A stretch of 64,000 nt of DNA, taken from NCBI GenBank assembly GCA_958496175.1, contig OY292277.1, positions 22,896,282 to 22,960,281 of the forward strand, given 5' to 3'. The notes under the pieces are model-generated. The model made no database searches. It saw only the letters and a list, made by a program, of their open reading frames with translations, and was not told the origin of the DNA. The stretch is from Sisyra terminalis. Taxonomy: Eukaryota > Arthropoda > Insecta > Neuroptera > Sisyridae. Shown one piece after another: positions 23,634 through 38,600 of the stretch (its first letter is position 1; every line of letters starts with the position of its first letter). The position numbers and the translations under genes were made by a program.

Positions 23634-26600
23634 TCATTTTACAACGGTGATGCGTTGCGATTTTTCAACATCAACTGGCGACGATTGGTTTTTGAGATAA
23701 TCGATTAAAATATCCGTATCAAATCCAATTTGTTTACGATTTATGAGATTGTCGGCGATCATTGCGAATCCAGCACCGCCGTCTGCCAAATAGTTTTGGG
23801 ATACCACTTGGTACATCTTATTATATTCCAGTGGAACAAAAGCCTCCGGGCAATTATCACATTGGACGCGTAAATCTGATATGCGATGTCCATTCGGCTT
23901 TGTTATATTTATCACATACTTGAGACCTTTGAAATGAAATTAGTCTAATTATCGCCGATATTTGTTTTTCCAATTAAAACCGTACCACTAACTTGCAGCA
24001 TTTGTCTGGCCCGATAGTTGGTTTCATTCGGTCGACTGGATGATCCAAATTCGAGAGCTTCGGCAATGTATTTTCCACAAACTTCGAATGTATCAATTGT
24101 GTCGTAAAATGGTATTACGGCTACAATGTCATCATAAGTTAGCTCTAAAAAAGATTCAATGCATTATTTAGTTTCGCATTTTGTCATTGTCTTATACCGC
24201 CTCGTTCGAAGTTTGTCCGAATCGCTCCAGCATTAAGCAAAGCAATCGGTCTCAATATTTCTGAGTCATTTGTGATGCTTGGCTTCCACTAAAAATTTAA
24301 TAATAGTCAATAATTCAATAGTCTAAGTCAGTATTCTCCAAACTACTATGGGTCGCGAACGAATTAAGTGGACCCTAATGGACGATTCGCGACTGTATAA
24401 GACGTGATTGAAAAAAATAGAAAATGATAAATTTGATATTTCCAATAGCATTATCAATATTCATGCTCTCTTTTCGGCTCAAATCCCTTTTAGAATAGTC
24501 AAATCTGACAACGTTGCATTTTCTACTTTGTTTTTTATTTAATTCGCAAATAAATCGATCCCTAATAAAAATTTAGACACGAAAGAGAAATTTATACCAT
24601 ATTAGAATTGAATAAACAAAAAAATCGAGAATAGTATAAAGAAAACAAAGTAAAAAATACAACGTTGCCAGATTAAACTGTTTTTAAAAGGACTTGATAT
24701 CAAGGAGTGGCTAAGGAGACAGCTAAGGAGTGGGTCCCAAGTTTGAAAATTTTTGTTAGACGGGTCGGAGCCCAATCAACTTTGGGAACCATTAGTCTAA
24801 GTAAAAAATAGCTTTGTATTTGTATGTAACTATAAACCTTTTATAATAAAGATTTGCCTTTAAAGGCAGTCAAAATATTTTTAGAATTAATGTTTTTATA
24901 ACAGTAATTGCGTGCAAACTATAAAATAGTTCCCTTGAAAATAATTAAGGTTGTTCCATTTTTAATGTAAAAACATCTTTTTGTTCTGAAAATGTTTCAA
25001 CTGTTCTTGTTTTATAACTAGAGTTCTTTACAGAATTTGTATCATTTTAATTATAAAATACGAGTAGCTACCCGTCAAATATTATATTTACCGCCAACAC
25101 TGATACAGCTGACAATTAAATGAAATCGATCGGACAGTTAACACAAATGAAAACAATCAGTTCAAATTTGAGATACAGTTTATTTAATGCAAGGAAATGG
25201 AAAATTATTTAACAAAATTTAAAAATTAATTTTAGTTTTAAAAACACAAACATTATCTCGCGTAGTTGGCTTGGTTCAAATTTTACATTTCACAGAAGTT
25301 GCCCGTTTGAGTACATACACAGTTGTAGTTGTTTCTTGTAAGCCGTTTAATACCGCTATCCATATACACTGTGAACGTAAAAGTCGAAACTAATCTCTCC
25401 TACAGAAATTGTAGCACCATTTATTTTTTCGTTCTCATCGTGAGTCTTAAGAAGTATAACTTCAAAAATGTATTGATACAACGGAAAAAATTAAAATCCA
25501 TGCAAAATTTATGAAAAAATACTTTATCTTTTGTTATTGTGGCGTAAGGCAATAAATTCATCTTCTAAGCGTAATAGAAATTAGGTGTATTAGAATTTTT
25601 CCAGACAGATAATTCTAATAAAGTTTCAATTTTTATGACATAATTATGAGTTGTTTGTTAGGGTGGTGACTGTCTGAATTAGTTCTGCGTAACGAATACA
25701 CCTAACCATTTCAACCACTTGGTTATTAGCATTTGACTAATAACCAAGACATCAATGAGATGACTAGACTGAAGCAATTATTATTCTTTAAGCTGCCCAG
25801 GTAGAAAAGTAGCAGGAATACTAATTGGAATGTCCTGTCTCATCTATGCCAGATTTCCTTATTGTCTAGAAATAAATTGTGACCCAAAAAGACGATTTAA
25901 ATATTGACCTCTATGAAAATTTTCTAGTAAAATGGCCCTGACATACGAACCGAAGGACATTACAAAAAGAGCATTTACTATAATCTCTGAATCTCTAAGA
26001 AATTAGTAAAAATACACTTTTTTAAACTTTTGTTTCATCTTTGTACTACTAAAAATAATTTGAAACATTGAGTTCGACCCAGTTTAGTTCTCATTGGTAA
26101 TTTCTTTTATGGTAATCCTTCTTTTGTTTTACTTTATGGCGAAAGTAAATACTTGTGATCAAAAACCCGTCGGATCTTCCTTGGAATTACAAGATCAATG
26201 AAAGAATTCGTGATATTTATAGAATGAAAAATAAAGAAAAAAAACAACAATGCGGGTCGAACCATAAACACGAAACTATAGTTTATTTTGCTATTCAATT
26301 AATTATTTCTTTATATCAAAAAAGCCTCAATAAATTCAGTTATAAAAGTCTATTATGCAAAAAGAGTTTATTTTAATTTTCGCTTAATTTTGTGACTCTT
26401 TACAAGCTCTTTATTAATTATTTGATAAAGCATAAATTAAGTATAACTTACTGCTGCCGCTGCCATTGAATCTGTAATTAAATCACCAATTTCACATTCA
26501 TCAAATTTGCATGCAACTCGATATAAATTGTTTGCTAGATCAGTAATTTTTTGGAAAGCCGTTGAACTAATATGCCAAGATTCTATTAAGCTGTCGATAT

Positions 26601-29600
26601 ATGGATCTGAAAAATCACTCTGCCTAAGTGTCAAAAGTTCTTATAAACTCTAGAATTTAAAAAAAGAGTGTTTTTCAGTTACCTTTTGGGAAATTATGAT
26701 CTAAATATATTGAATTACCATTCCATTGAACTATTTCATTGAGTTTGTTGAAAGAAATCGTAATTTGTCCCACATATTTTGAATAGCATGACGATTGCAC
26801 GATCAAAACTTTTTTCCCTGACTCTTGTGTGATTACCTCGGGATATTCCCCTTCTTTAAGGTCGATTTCTGGAATTAATTAGAACGAAAATTTACATCAA
26901 ATAAGCATTTATAATATTCAAAGGGTTGCTACACATAGTCATTCCATTTTGGAAGGATTCCACGCAATCCATCGATTAGTTTTATTTTGGTGATGTATTT
27001 GCTATGTATTTATCGAAGCATTCGCTAACTAAAAAAATTTAGCAGTTCTCATTGTTTATTTTTTTGAATGGATTAGGTGGAATGGACTGAGTGTGTATCA
27101 TGAGTATATCGTGAAAGAACAGTTATTTTTGTAGATGGAACTGTTGCGACTTAAGCCCCTTATAGCAGGGGTGGGCAACTTTTTTCATCATCGGGCCAAT
27201 TTTCAATTTTCCTAGGCCGATGCGGACCAGAAAGGAAAAATGATTTAATCTTTGCGTTACCAGGCGGGAGATATCATATACTCCCCAAAAATTTTTATGA
27301 AAATCAATGACATTTCTGGGGTATGAGGTACCTTGCACGACAAATAAAGGTCAATCAAAATTTATTAACCACATTAAAAAATATTATTTTTTTAAACAGG
27401 AAAACAATTTTCAAAGTAAAACATAAAATTAAGACTTTGTAAAATGAACATCTTTATTGTCATGTAAACAAATGAATACAATAAACTTTACTTAATCATC
27501 AGTAATATGGATTAAATTTAGAGTGTTCCTGACCTATTTTAATTTATGCCGCGGGCCAACTTTAACATCGTAACAGGCCGCAATAGGCCCACAGGCTGGC
27601 AGTTGCCCATCATTGCAATATAGCCTTTTTCATAATCGCTATGCACTTCCATACTGAAAGTTGTCACATTCACAAAAATATTTTTTCTTTAACTTCAGTT
27701 TTCTATTTGTTTAAATTGTTTTTTACGCTTAATAACAATTAAGATCTTTAGCGACCCTAGGGTTAATAAAATCCGCAATCGAGAAATATTGAATATTTGT
27801 TCGATACACGGATCGAACCCAACACCTACCAGTTTTGGAGCGGTCACCTTGGCCACTCGGCCATCAGTAAGTTTTTCTCAATTTATTTAAACAAATGATA
27901 ATGATTAGCTTTATAATATATGAAGAAGTAAAAAGATACTAACCTGGATAATTATTTCCAGTTATAAATAATGAGTGTGAGTGTCCTCCAACAATTATGT
28001 CAATATGAGGACCTCCGTAGAGTGCTATTTCCTCTTCTATAGCTTTTCCAGTGTGGGATAAAACAATAATAATATCACAGTTTTCGTATTTTTTTAGTCG
28101 TTCAGCTTCATTTCTTACACTTTCAATTTCATCCGTAAATATTAAGCCCCCAGGAAGTGATAAAACCTGTTAAGTCGATAGAAAATTATAGTTTGTAGAA
28201 TGATATAAGTAATCTGATAATTTTTCCTATTTATATATTGATAGAGATGCAGAATTAGATTATTTTTACATTGTCCTTTCACGCTTAACATAAACAATTA
28301 ACATAACATTAACATACATACATAATACATTTTCTTAGTGTTCGACCGAACTTTTGGTTTCGGCTGTCGTTAAGCCGAAACTGCAACCGAAACCGAAATT
28401 GAATTCGGAAAATCAAATGTAGAGAAACTTAACCTTTTTCAGATATATATATGAGTTTAAATTTTTAAGCAGATCCTACGTTTTTGTTTCTAATAATAAA
28501 ACATTGTTTTATTTTAAGCAATAAAACGATTCGCCTATAACGAATATACTTTGATAATTAAATTTGAAATTTCGATTGTTTGTTAGACGTTATGCCGTAC
28601 CAACTTTGTCACCATTTTTCACTCTTTTAGGGGAGGAATTATCAAAAACCCTTTCTTATTATATATCTGCATCGTATAAGAAAAAAAAATCCAAATTTTA
28701 TCCACACAAATATGCATTTATATTGGAAAATACAATGTAAAACGAAAAAAAATATGACCTTCTTTATTTTGATTATCATGACTAAAAAGCAATTCGATTT
28801 CGCACATTTGGACGTTGTACATACAAAATTGTTGGAAACAGGTGGAAAACGTAGAAGCAAATTAGAATATTATATTTATTTTCAATAACAATAATTGATT
28901 TTCAAATTTTTCTAAATACCAAAGAAAAGTTAGTTTGAAAGATTTTATATTTTGATTGATAATGATATATGACAAAAAATTGCCACCTTAATGTTTGCAG
29001 CAGAATAAATAATTGCTCCAGGTCATAATCATTGATTGATAAAAATTAGATTTTAAAAAGTTTGATTGTTGAAAAACAAACAAAAATTAAAAACCGTTTT
29101 TTTAGAATAGGTACTACATAAACTTTCATACTAATTCAGTGAAATAACGTTATTTTAAACGTTGTTATTAAAATGATATATCAAAAACAGAGTTACTATT
29201 AATTATTTTTTTATTTATTAATTACACTTATTAGATTCAAAATTTCGATTGTTGATTAACTGTACATTTTCTCATACAAGCTTAGTCACCCTTTTTACTC
29301 TTTTAGAGTAGGAATTTTCCAAAAAAAAATCTTATCAGATGTCTACTTCCTATAAGGAATACATCGAATATTAAAATTTCATCAGTCAGAGGGGATATAT
29401 AAATAAAAGAATTTATGTATGCACGGTTTTAAAAACGTATTTACTTTAAGTTTTATTATTATTATTATTACTACTACTATTATTACTTTTTTTTGTTAGT
29501 ATTTCCTTATTGAGCAACTCTAAGGTTCTATTTGCAACAATTTTGAAACAAAATATAAAAATAAAGATTACCTTAAGATTCGAAACCGCGTCTTTACAAT

Positions 29601-32600
29601 TAGGAGGATCAGAATGTAAGATACGTTAGCCATTACGCTATTAACATTAACTATGTGTTTTAAATATATAAAGGTTTATATTTCAAAGAGGCAATTTTTT
29701 AAACTTTAAATTGAATTTACTGTGCTTTTTATCAGTTCAACTAAAAATGTTTTCTAACTTTTAATTACTTTTCCAATGATATATAACTCATCTGTCTAAA
29801 GTAAAAAATTCTATTTTCATCCCTAGGGAATACCTTCCCTTATTATTTTTAAGGAACGATAAGTAGCCTAACATGTGAGAGAAATTGTTTTGTATCTTAA
29901 TACTAAATTTCATTAAATTCGGTTGTTCCGTTCTTTAGTTAAATCGGGACACATAGACAGACAGACAGACAAAAATTTTAAAAATGTTAAATTCGGAATA
30001 AGGGCTTCTTGAAACAAATATTTACCCTATAATTGAGTTCAAAATCTAAATGTACAGACAGACGAAAGAATGTTCTATATTAGTATATTAGTATACTATA
30101 TTAATAATCTATACTATATTAGTATAGATTTATTTTTCAGTTCGAGAGAAAACTGATTAAAGTTTAGAAGAAATTATTTTGTTTTAAATGTAAGAAAGAT
30201 TACTTTCTGTTTAGTGTACCGAAATATATTAGGTGAAAAATAATTTTGTCTTATCACTTTTATTTTGTTATTCGTAACTAATAATAAAAAGAAATATTAG
30301 GTACATTTCATTCAAATTACCACTTATTTCAACACAAATAATAAAATAAGAAGTGATGAAAATATGTTGTGTTCATGATTAGCTCAAATTCTAAAGACAA
30401 AATGATTAATATTTACCTAAAGAATTTAAAAGTAAAGACCGGCTAATTATGATTATTTTTTTTCCCTTGAAAACATGACCTTATATGGCAGTTTCGGTTT
30501 CGATTGAAACTGAGATTGATACCGAAATTCGGTTTCAGCTGTAAAAATTTATTCCGGTAGGACATTACCATTCATTGTGTTGATCCTAAACATTTTTCAT
30601 ACGGTGAGTCTACTTTGTTTTCGACTCCTTATATTAATTACTAGTAACTACCCGTGAAATATTCAAAGCTGACGCTGACAAATAGCAAAAATTGGGAACT
30701 GTATGCAATCTTAAATAAATATATGTTTGTGATCGTAAATTAATCTTAAGTTTTCCTTTTTATTTCTTTAATCTCAATGGTTTCATTAAAATATCCCTAA
30801 AAATATTTTACAAAAAAAATACTTAATGTTTTATGTTTTGTAGCTTTGATTATTTTACTTTGGATTTAATCAGCTCAATTTAAATTTAACACATTTATAA
30901 ATACGAAAATTCCATACTTGAGTGTTTATTTAAAAATAAAGTACACCGTAATGAGTATTGTTACGAGTTGAAATAATAACAAATTTTGAGATAAGGTATA
31001 GTATTTGTCGAAATAAAATTATTAAATTATCTAATTACATAATATAAACACATTTTCAGTGTCAAGTCATTTAAATAATCACATACATATTTGGGCATAA
31101 TTGTGATTATAATGGCCAATAAGATTTAGGAAAGTTTCAATGTTATTATCTTAATATAATTATCTTTTTGTTGATTAAACAATTACAATTTTAAATAATT
31201 GTTTTTGTAGCATAAATTATAACTTGTCAAATAAAGTAAAATTATTTTTCGCTTGGCATTTCTCATTTCCTGTTTTATTCAATTCATTCAATGTAATAAA
31301 CAAAATACATATTCTAAAAATATAAAAGTGTTTATGTTCTTACAAGGGAAGAAATATTTGACAACCATTTCAAAGTTAAATGATATAAAGTTGTCTTTAT
31401 TTGCAAACTAATTGGTTAGATCAAATGTTTTTATCAATCCAATTCTCTATTTGGGGTATAGAGAAGAAAAATGATAATAAGTCGATAATAAGTCAATATA
31501 ATGATGTGAAATGAGAAATCATCTATTTTACTAGATGTAGTAAAGAATATTCAATCATGAAATATTTTGTCTAAATAACTTAAAAATGAATTAAATTAAA
31601 TAATGAAAAATTATAGAATCAAAAAAAAGAAAATTAATGAGGTTTACAGGTGAATAAACTAACATACCTTTTTTTTCGTAGATTTAATTGATTTGTGATG
31701 ATAAAATGCATTAACTATATCATTTTTTTTATAATTTTTTCATGGATTATATTAGCATGAAAATTTTGCAGAATATTTCATGAAATTTTTAAAGTCAATT
31801 GATTTAGTAAACGTCTACGAAGAGTTTCATAAAACAGCATGAAATCCTTCTCTTCAGTATATAAAACTCAACCAAAATATGGTTTTTGAGTTACAATTAT
31901 ACCTATATTTTTCCCATACGAATCATCAGGATGAGGTCTCGAGATCCAAAACACTGGACCTTTATGCTTATTGTGTTTTCTGGATCCCTATTTTATCTTT
32001 TGAAAGCCGAGAAGTTCAGTACATTTCAGCGATGGACGAACAAGATGCTGTTCGATTAGTTCAGTACTGGAATCGAAGATTCCCAGCTGTTTTATTCGTT
32101 ATACAGATAGGGTACAGAAAAGAATATGGGAAGCAGTTTTATCCTCTATCCAAAAGCACTCCAGTAGTATTAAAAAACTTTTTCAGGCTACTGACACTCG
32201 TTATGAGGTTTGTCACCAATCTGGATTGATATCTACTTAGATTTAATATTTCTGCCGTTATATTTTGAAAAGGATCCGTTTTCATTCTTTGGTTGTGTTT
32301 TTGTCCCTTGATGTTGCTCCACAATGATAAGTATAAAGTTACTCTTCGATGGATTTCCTATTCCTGATTTTGTGACTTCAAACACTGATTCTGAACCAAT
32401 GAATGATGCTTTTTCGTTCTACAGTATGTCTTTATGATCCGGTACCCAATTCAATGCTACTTGATTTTCGTAAACATTTCCGCACATAAACTTGCACGAA
32501 ATACGTTTTAATCTGATAGTGGATAGTGATTTCTATTTTCAAAGGTACTGAAAGTTCATACCTTGGGGTTTTTCCCTTTATACCAGCGCCAGATCCATTC

Positions 32601-35600
32601 TTTGTCTCAGAGTTACTAGTAAACTATACCTGATCATGTGGCAGTAATCTTGTATGTAATCGTATAATAAGGCAATAAGGCTTTAGGCCTTATTATCTCA
32701 CTATAATATAATCAGGCTTACTGTTTTTAAATATGTTTAATTTTGTTTTTTTAACACTAAAGTTACCATTTTCTTTTAATATTTTACACTAATTTATATA
32801 TGAGTATAATTAGCATTCAAATTTGTTGATTTGAACATAGTTTTTAGGTTATTTTAATTTTTTCTTAGCTAGGCTTTATTACCCTCATTACTATATTCTC
32901 CCAAAAAAGTTTTACAGAATGGTACAACAGTGATATTACAACAGGACTGAATTATACAAGTAGTACAACAGCTACTTAAATAGGTATTGGGCGTCTTAAT
33001 CCGCCGACAAAATATCTCCAGGCAAAACATCTCCACATAAAATATCCTCGACAATTGATCCTTCGCGTATTAATGACTATTTTTTTTCTTTTTTTTTCCT
33101 AAAAAGAATCACTCAAATGTAATCGTTCTCATCCTAATAATGATTTTCTCTTTTTCTTTTCTTACTTTTTTATTTTTAAAAATGTTATAATAAAATTTAC
33201 ACAACAGGTCATAGCCAGGCTAGGCCACATAGGCATAGCCCCCCCAAATTATGAACTTTGTGTACACACTAAATGAAATGCTTATTTAATTATGGCCCGA
33301 TTTATTCGCGAATTGAATTAAAAACAAAGGATAAAATGCAACGTTGTTAGATATGTTACTAACAGCGACTTTTAGCAGGCTTCGCTCCTGGAGTCTGTAT
33401 TGCTTCTTATCATAAAATATTATGAATCTGCAGTACTAAACAATTACCATTTTTTTGAAAATCTAAAAATATCCGCCTAGAAAAGTGAAATAAAAAATCA
33501 ATTCTTAAGTATCGATATCTCGTGAACCATGCGAGATATTAAAAATGGTTATTCTTTCTTGTCATTTTGCTTCAAAATTTCAAAATTTTTAAGAATTCAT
33601 TTTCAAATCATGGTGTCAGAAGAACAGAAGTCTTGCCCAATATTCCGTTGTCGGGATATTTTGTCCGGGATATTTTTGGAGGATACTTGGCCTGCGGATA
33701 TTTTGTCGGGGGATCAAATATCATCAAATATCAAACCACTTCTATGAAACGTATTCCATATGCAAAATAATATGACCTTAGATCTTTAAAACATTCTTAG
33801 TTGCTAAGCACCTATAACATTTTAAGCTATCCACCTTATGTTTTCCGGCTTTTTAAGCTGCTGATTTTGTTATCTAGAGTTTTGTTTTACAAATTAAAAG
33901 TTCTCTTATCTTTGTTGATACTTTTTACGAAAATTGTTAGTTGTACAAATCGTCGTAAATAGTACTCTATAAAAAATAACATGTTTTGAAGTCAAATGAA
34001 AGCATTTATATTTAACCCCAATAAAAGTTAATTTTTGTTTTTCAGCAAGATTCTTAATCTCTGCGACAAGGTTCATGACGGATGAAAATTCTGCCCAATT
34101 TTGAAATGTAAGCTTGTTAAAAAATTAAAGGAACTTCTATAATCTCCGGCGCCACGATTTTATCACAGGTTATTATGGAACAAACAATAATAAATCAAAA
34201 ATGGATAATAAAGAAATGGAAAATTTCGCTTCGTTTTTCAACAAAAGTAGTTTTTTATCCAAAAATGGCAATGAATAGGCAATGATAGGAAGTTATGATA
34301 AATGTTGTAGAATAGACAAAACTATGGAACATTACATTGGACAATGTAAAATAAATTGCTAATTATCTGATGATAATCATTGGGAAAATAAACATGCAAT
34401 TTACGTTTGTTGTTTTTATGATCACTCCAATTATACCGATTTTACGACCATCCTGATTCAAAACAAGACTTTTTCTTGTTAAATCCCTGAACGTTGGTTC
34501 CAGTGTATCGTTGACATTAGCGAGGACAATCGGAGCTTTTAAAGCTTTTATATACGGAACAACACCAGCGACACCATCGTCAAATTCATGATTTCCTAAA
34601 GTCTTTTTTAAATAAACATAAATATTTTTACTTTTATTACATTATTTATCATATTACCATCGCATTAAACGGTAATAAATTCATAAAGAATTGAGTTATA
34701 TTCCACTTGTACAAATTGTAGTAAATGGTACCTTGAAAATTATCACCCGCATTTAATAAAATTGGATTCGGCTTCGTTTGGATTAAGTTTCTGATAGCGG
34801 CATAAACTCGAGAAAATCCACCCACACAGTGGGTATCACTAGGCTTACATCTGGTTGCACTTGGGGTGATTTCATTATACCTGCAAAAGTGAAGGTTATT
34901 GTAGCTTAAAATTCACCTTTAAATTTATAAAGCATTATTTAAATTTTCTTCGTTATGTTCAAGTTTATTTTTATATCGGGGCCATTATTAGAAGGATTAT
35001 TCTGCAAATTTTTGGTAATTATTTTTTTCAAGGTATTAACTCTTAATACAATTAATTACATCATAAATTGTTTTATTATTATCTATACTAATATATAAAA
35101 TTCTTACGTCGATCTGTACATTTTAATTTTGAACCCAATTTTAGCGTAAATATTTGTTTCAAGAGACCCTTATTCCAATTTTAACATTTTTAAAATTTTT
35201 GTCTGTCTGTATGTCTCTTTTAACTAAAGAACGGAACAACCAAAAGAAATGAAATTTAGTATTAAGATACAACACAATTACCCACTCACAATAGTCTACT
35301 TATCATTCCTTAAAAATAATGAGGGAAAGTATCCCCTACGTAAAAACTGAGGGATGAAAAAAAATATTTTACTTTAGACAGGCAAATTATATATCGTCGG
35401 TAATGTACTCCAAAGTTAAAAACTAATTTGTATTAATCTTTTAATTGAACTTATAACTAGCACAGTAAATTCAATTTAAAGTTCAAAAAATCGTTTCTAT
35501 GGAAAATTGATCATTATATACAACTATTTTATTCTAAGTAACAGTTTATTAAATGTGTCTTTTTAAAGTTGACAAAATAGTGTTTTTAAGTATAATTATG

Positions 35601-38600
35601 TTTTTCTTAAAAGAAATAGGAAAATAATTTTTTCATACATCACTACAAACAGCAAATCTAAAAAGGAAATACGTTACGCAGACGAAGTTGCGGCCATTAG
35701 CTAGTTGACTATAAAACTATCTAAAGAAAACTTACAACTACCTACTATTGAACACAAATTACTATATTGAAAACTAAAGATGAAAAAATAGTACATATCA
35801 TTTTCTAATTAAAAATGTGACTTACATAATTTATTAACTGTATTAATAATGAGGTTATTAACTATACGAGTGCGGTAACAAAAAATATTTTATGCCTTTT
35901 TATCTTCTCATTTAAAGTCTCGTTAAAAATGGCAAGACTAAGGAACTAATTTAATAGCCAATTTTCGTCCAGATTAAGAGGTACTAAGCTCTTTTGTTTT
36001 TTACATTTTATGGATTGTATTACAAAAAATCCCGAAGGTTTCACCGGTAATCCGATAATTGAAAGTATAACCAAAATTTTTTTAAAAAAATCCATATTAT
36101 AAAAAAGAAGCTTAATTAAAAAGAGAATATTTTAATGGTTCTGTCCATAGTTGGTTTATAATTAATTATATTTTCGTTTTTTAGGAATTTTTTATTTATT
36201 AAAACACGTTTTATTTGTTTCTCGACTTCTTTTAGTACCTGAAGAAGTTGGGAATCAGAAAAAATTATGTTGAACAAAAATAAATAATTCCTAAAAAAAA
36301 GAAACTTCTAAGCTCAACAGATCTCGCTCACTCACTCTTCTTAACCCAAATTGCATTTCGTTGTAGTTAAAGCAGCTGATCTTGATTCGTAATACTTTCC
36401 GTTAAGATGGACCCTAACGGGTTCTACACCAGTTAATTTTTAGAGTTCAAGAAAAATTCCTTCATGAAGGCGTTGAAATCATCTTTTTAGATAGAAGTAC
36501 ATTTTTTGTGAAAATATAAAAATTTTGAAGTGCTATAGCAGACAATATATATGAAAAGAAAACACTGCCAACATATCCGTCATGCAGATGAATGCGCGAT
36601 TATCGGCTAATTTACACATTGTGCATTTATACATTACACATTTACACGTTGTAGATACAGTAGATATTAAGAAACATGTGTATGTTTGAAAGTAATCTCA
36701 CAGTAAATATAAAATGCATAGTATGTTGATAACGTAATTCTGGTTTTCTGTGCAATTAATTTCCTTCTAGAATTTTGTCAACAAAAATATGATTCTTTGT
36801 TTCTAAAGGAAATAAAAACAGATTTTTATCAAGAATCATTCATTTGTTTATTGCTTTAATTTTATATAACAGTATAACCGTAAATTATATAATTTAAATA
36901 TATAGTTTTTCGTTAATAAATAAAACTCAATTCGTTGACGTTTTCTCACTGAAAAATTTCCTGGAGTGTTTAAAACTAATTAATTCCTGTCAATGTAATA
37001 CCAAAGCTATTTTTTTTTATATATTTAGAAATGCTAATATATAACAAAAAGTTTATTTAGGATAGCACGTCCTTCCGAATAAATTCACTAGGGACTTCCG
37101 TCTTGCCATTTCCTCCAAGCGGAAGAACGTAAAAATTAAAAAGTGTGGTATAAATAAATATTTACAGATTGAAAACATATGAAAAAAAAAATTAATATGA
37201 AAATTTTATATTCAGTATAGATTAATGAATCTTCGGCAGTATAGAGTTATAGTTCAACAAACAAACGCACCTAGTAGGTGCATACATTGCAAACAAAAAC
37301 TATTACTGTAATAGTAATAATAACAACTTAAAACAAATATTGTTCTGTAGAACCTAAAAGCATAATTTTTATTTTTCACAAAGTGCCTTTAAAATAAATA
37401 TTAAATTATCTAATTACTACACTCGAAAAAAAAATCCTGAAGCTTAAACTTTGTTTAAAGATGGAAGGTGCTAAACGAATAATTATTTAGGATTCTAATT
37501 TATGTTAGGTGATATTTGACACTTAAGATTTTTAAGGAAAATACTGTCTACCTATTAAGCTGCAAAAACAAAGGGATGAAAAATGAAGACAAACGTTGTA
37601 AACAAATATGAATTTTGCTTTTTTTGATAGAACTAATGAAAATAATATTTCTTTTAATATGATTAAAAGATGCTTTTATGAAAAATAAAATAATCATTAA
37701 TTTATCTACAGTACACGGATTTTTTTTACACAACGTTTTATTCATACATGCGCATGTTTTACTCTGTCAGACTTCACAGAGTCTCACATTAACAGGTACA
37801 GCGTGAAATGCTGTGGGTTGTTAAAGGAGGATATTAATCGTTAATTTCGTGCTAAAATCGATGTTTTCAGAAAAGTAGTGATTTTTCTCGAATCTTAAAT
37901 AAAAAAAGTATATTTTTATGATAAGTTACAGCAGACACAACTGGAGTAGTTGTGGGTTACTAAGAAAGGGTTTGTAATATTTCACAAATATGTTTTCTTT
38001 TTCATTTTTGTCATTTTGAAGTAACAGGGAAAAAAATCACAAGAAACAAATGCAAGAGCAAAGTTAATAAGTTCCTGCCACTGTGACCAACAAAAAAATC
38101 CTAGCGTGACATCTAAACATGATACAAATATAATCCTGAAAATATAAACAAAAAAAATGGTTTATTGCCATCTAATATTGGGATTTATGAAGCTACATTA
38201 AGTATCCAAGAAAAATATTGGGACAATAGTCTAAGACAGGAATGGCGAACAAGTACCCCGCGGATCTTGCAGTGACCCGCGTGTGAAATTATCGAACCTA
38301 ACAGCAAATTTCCCATTTATATAGTGTCTGAACGAAATTAAATTTTACGGCCGAAACCGAACTTCTACATCAGTCTCAGTTTCGACCGAAACCGGAACTT
38401 TCATATTTGGTTATGTTTTCGTAGGGGAAAAAAGTTAATAATAGTCAGTCTTTACTTTATAATCCATTAGGTATTAATTATTATTTTAGTCTCTGATATT
38501 TGAGCTAACATCACTTCTTTTTTCAGATAAATTATTTATGATTCAATAAATAAGGGGTTGATTTGAATCAAATACATCTGATATTTCCTTTCGATATTGG

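Noticed and set aside
31879..32229. 116-codon plus-strand frame
   Set aside because: The longest unexplained frame here, but no recognised domain. It overlaps an antisense frame of similar quality and lies within intron 3 of gene B. Not supported as a gene.
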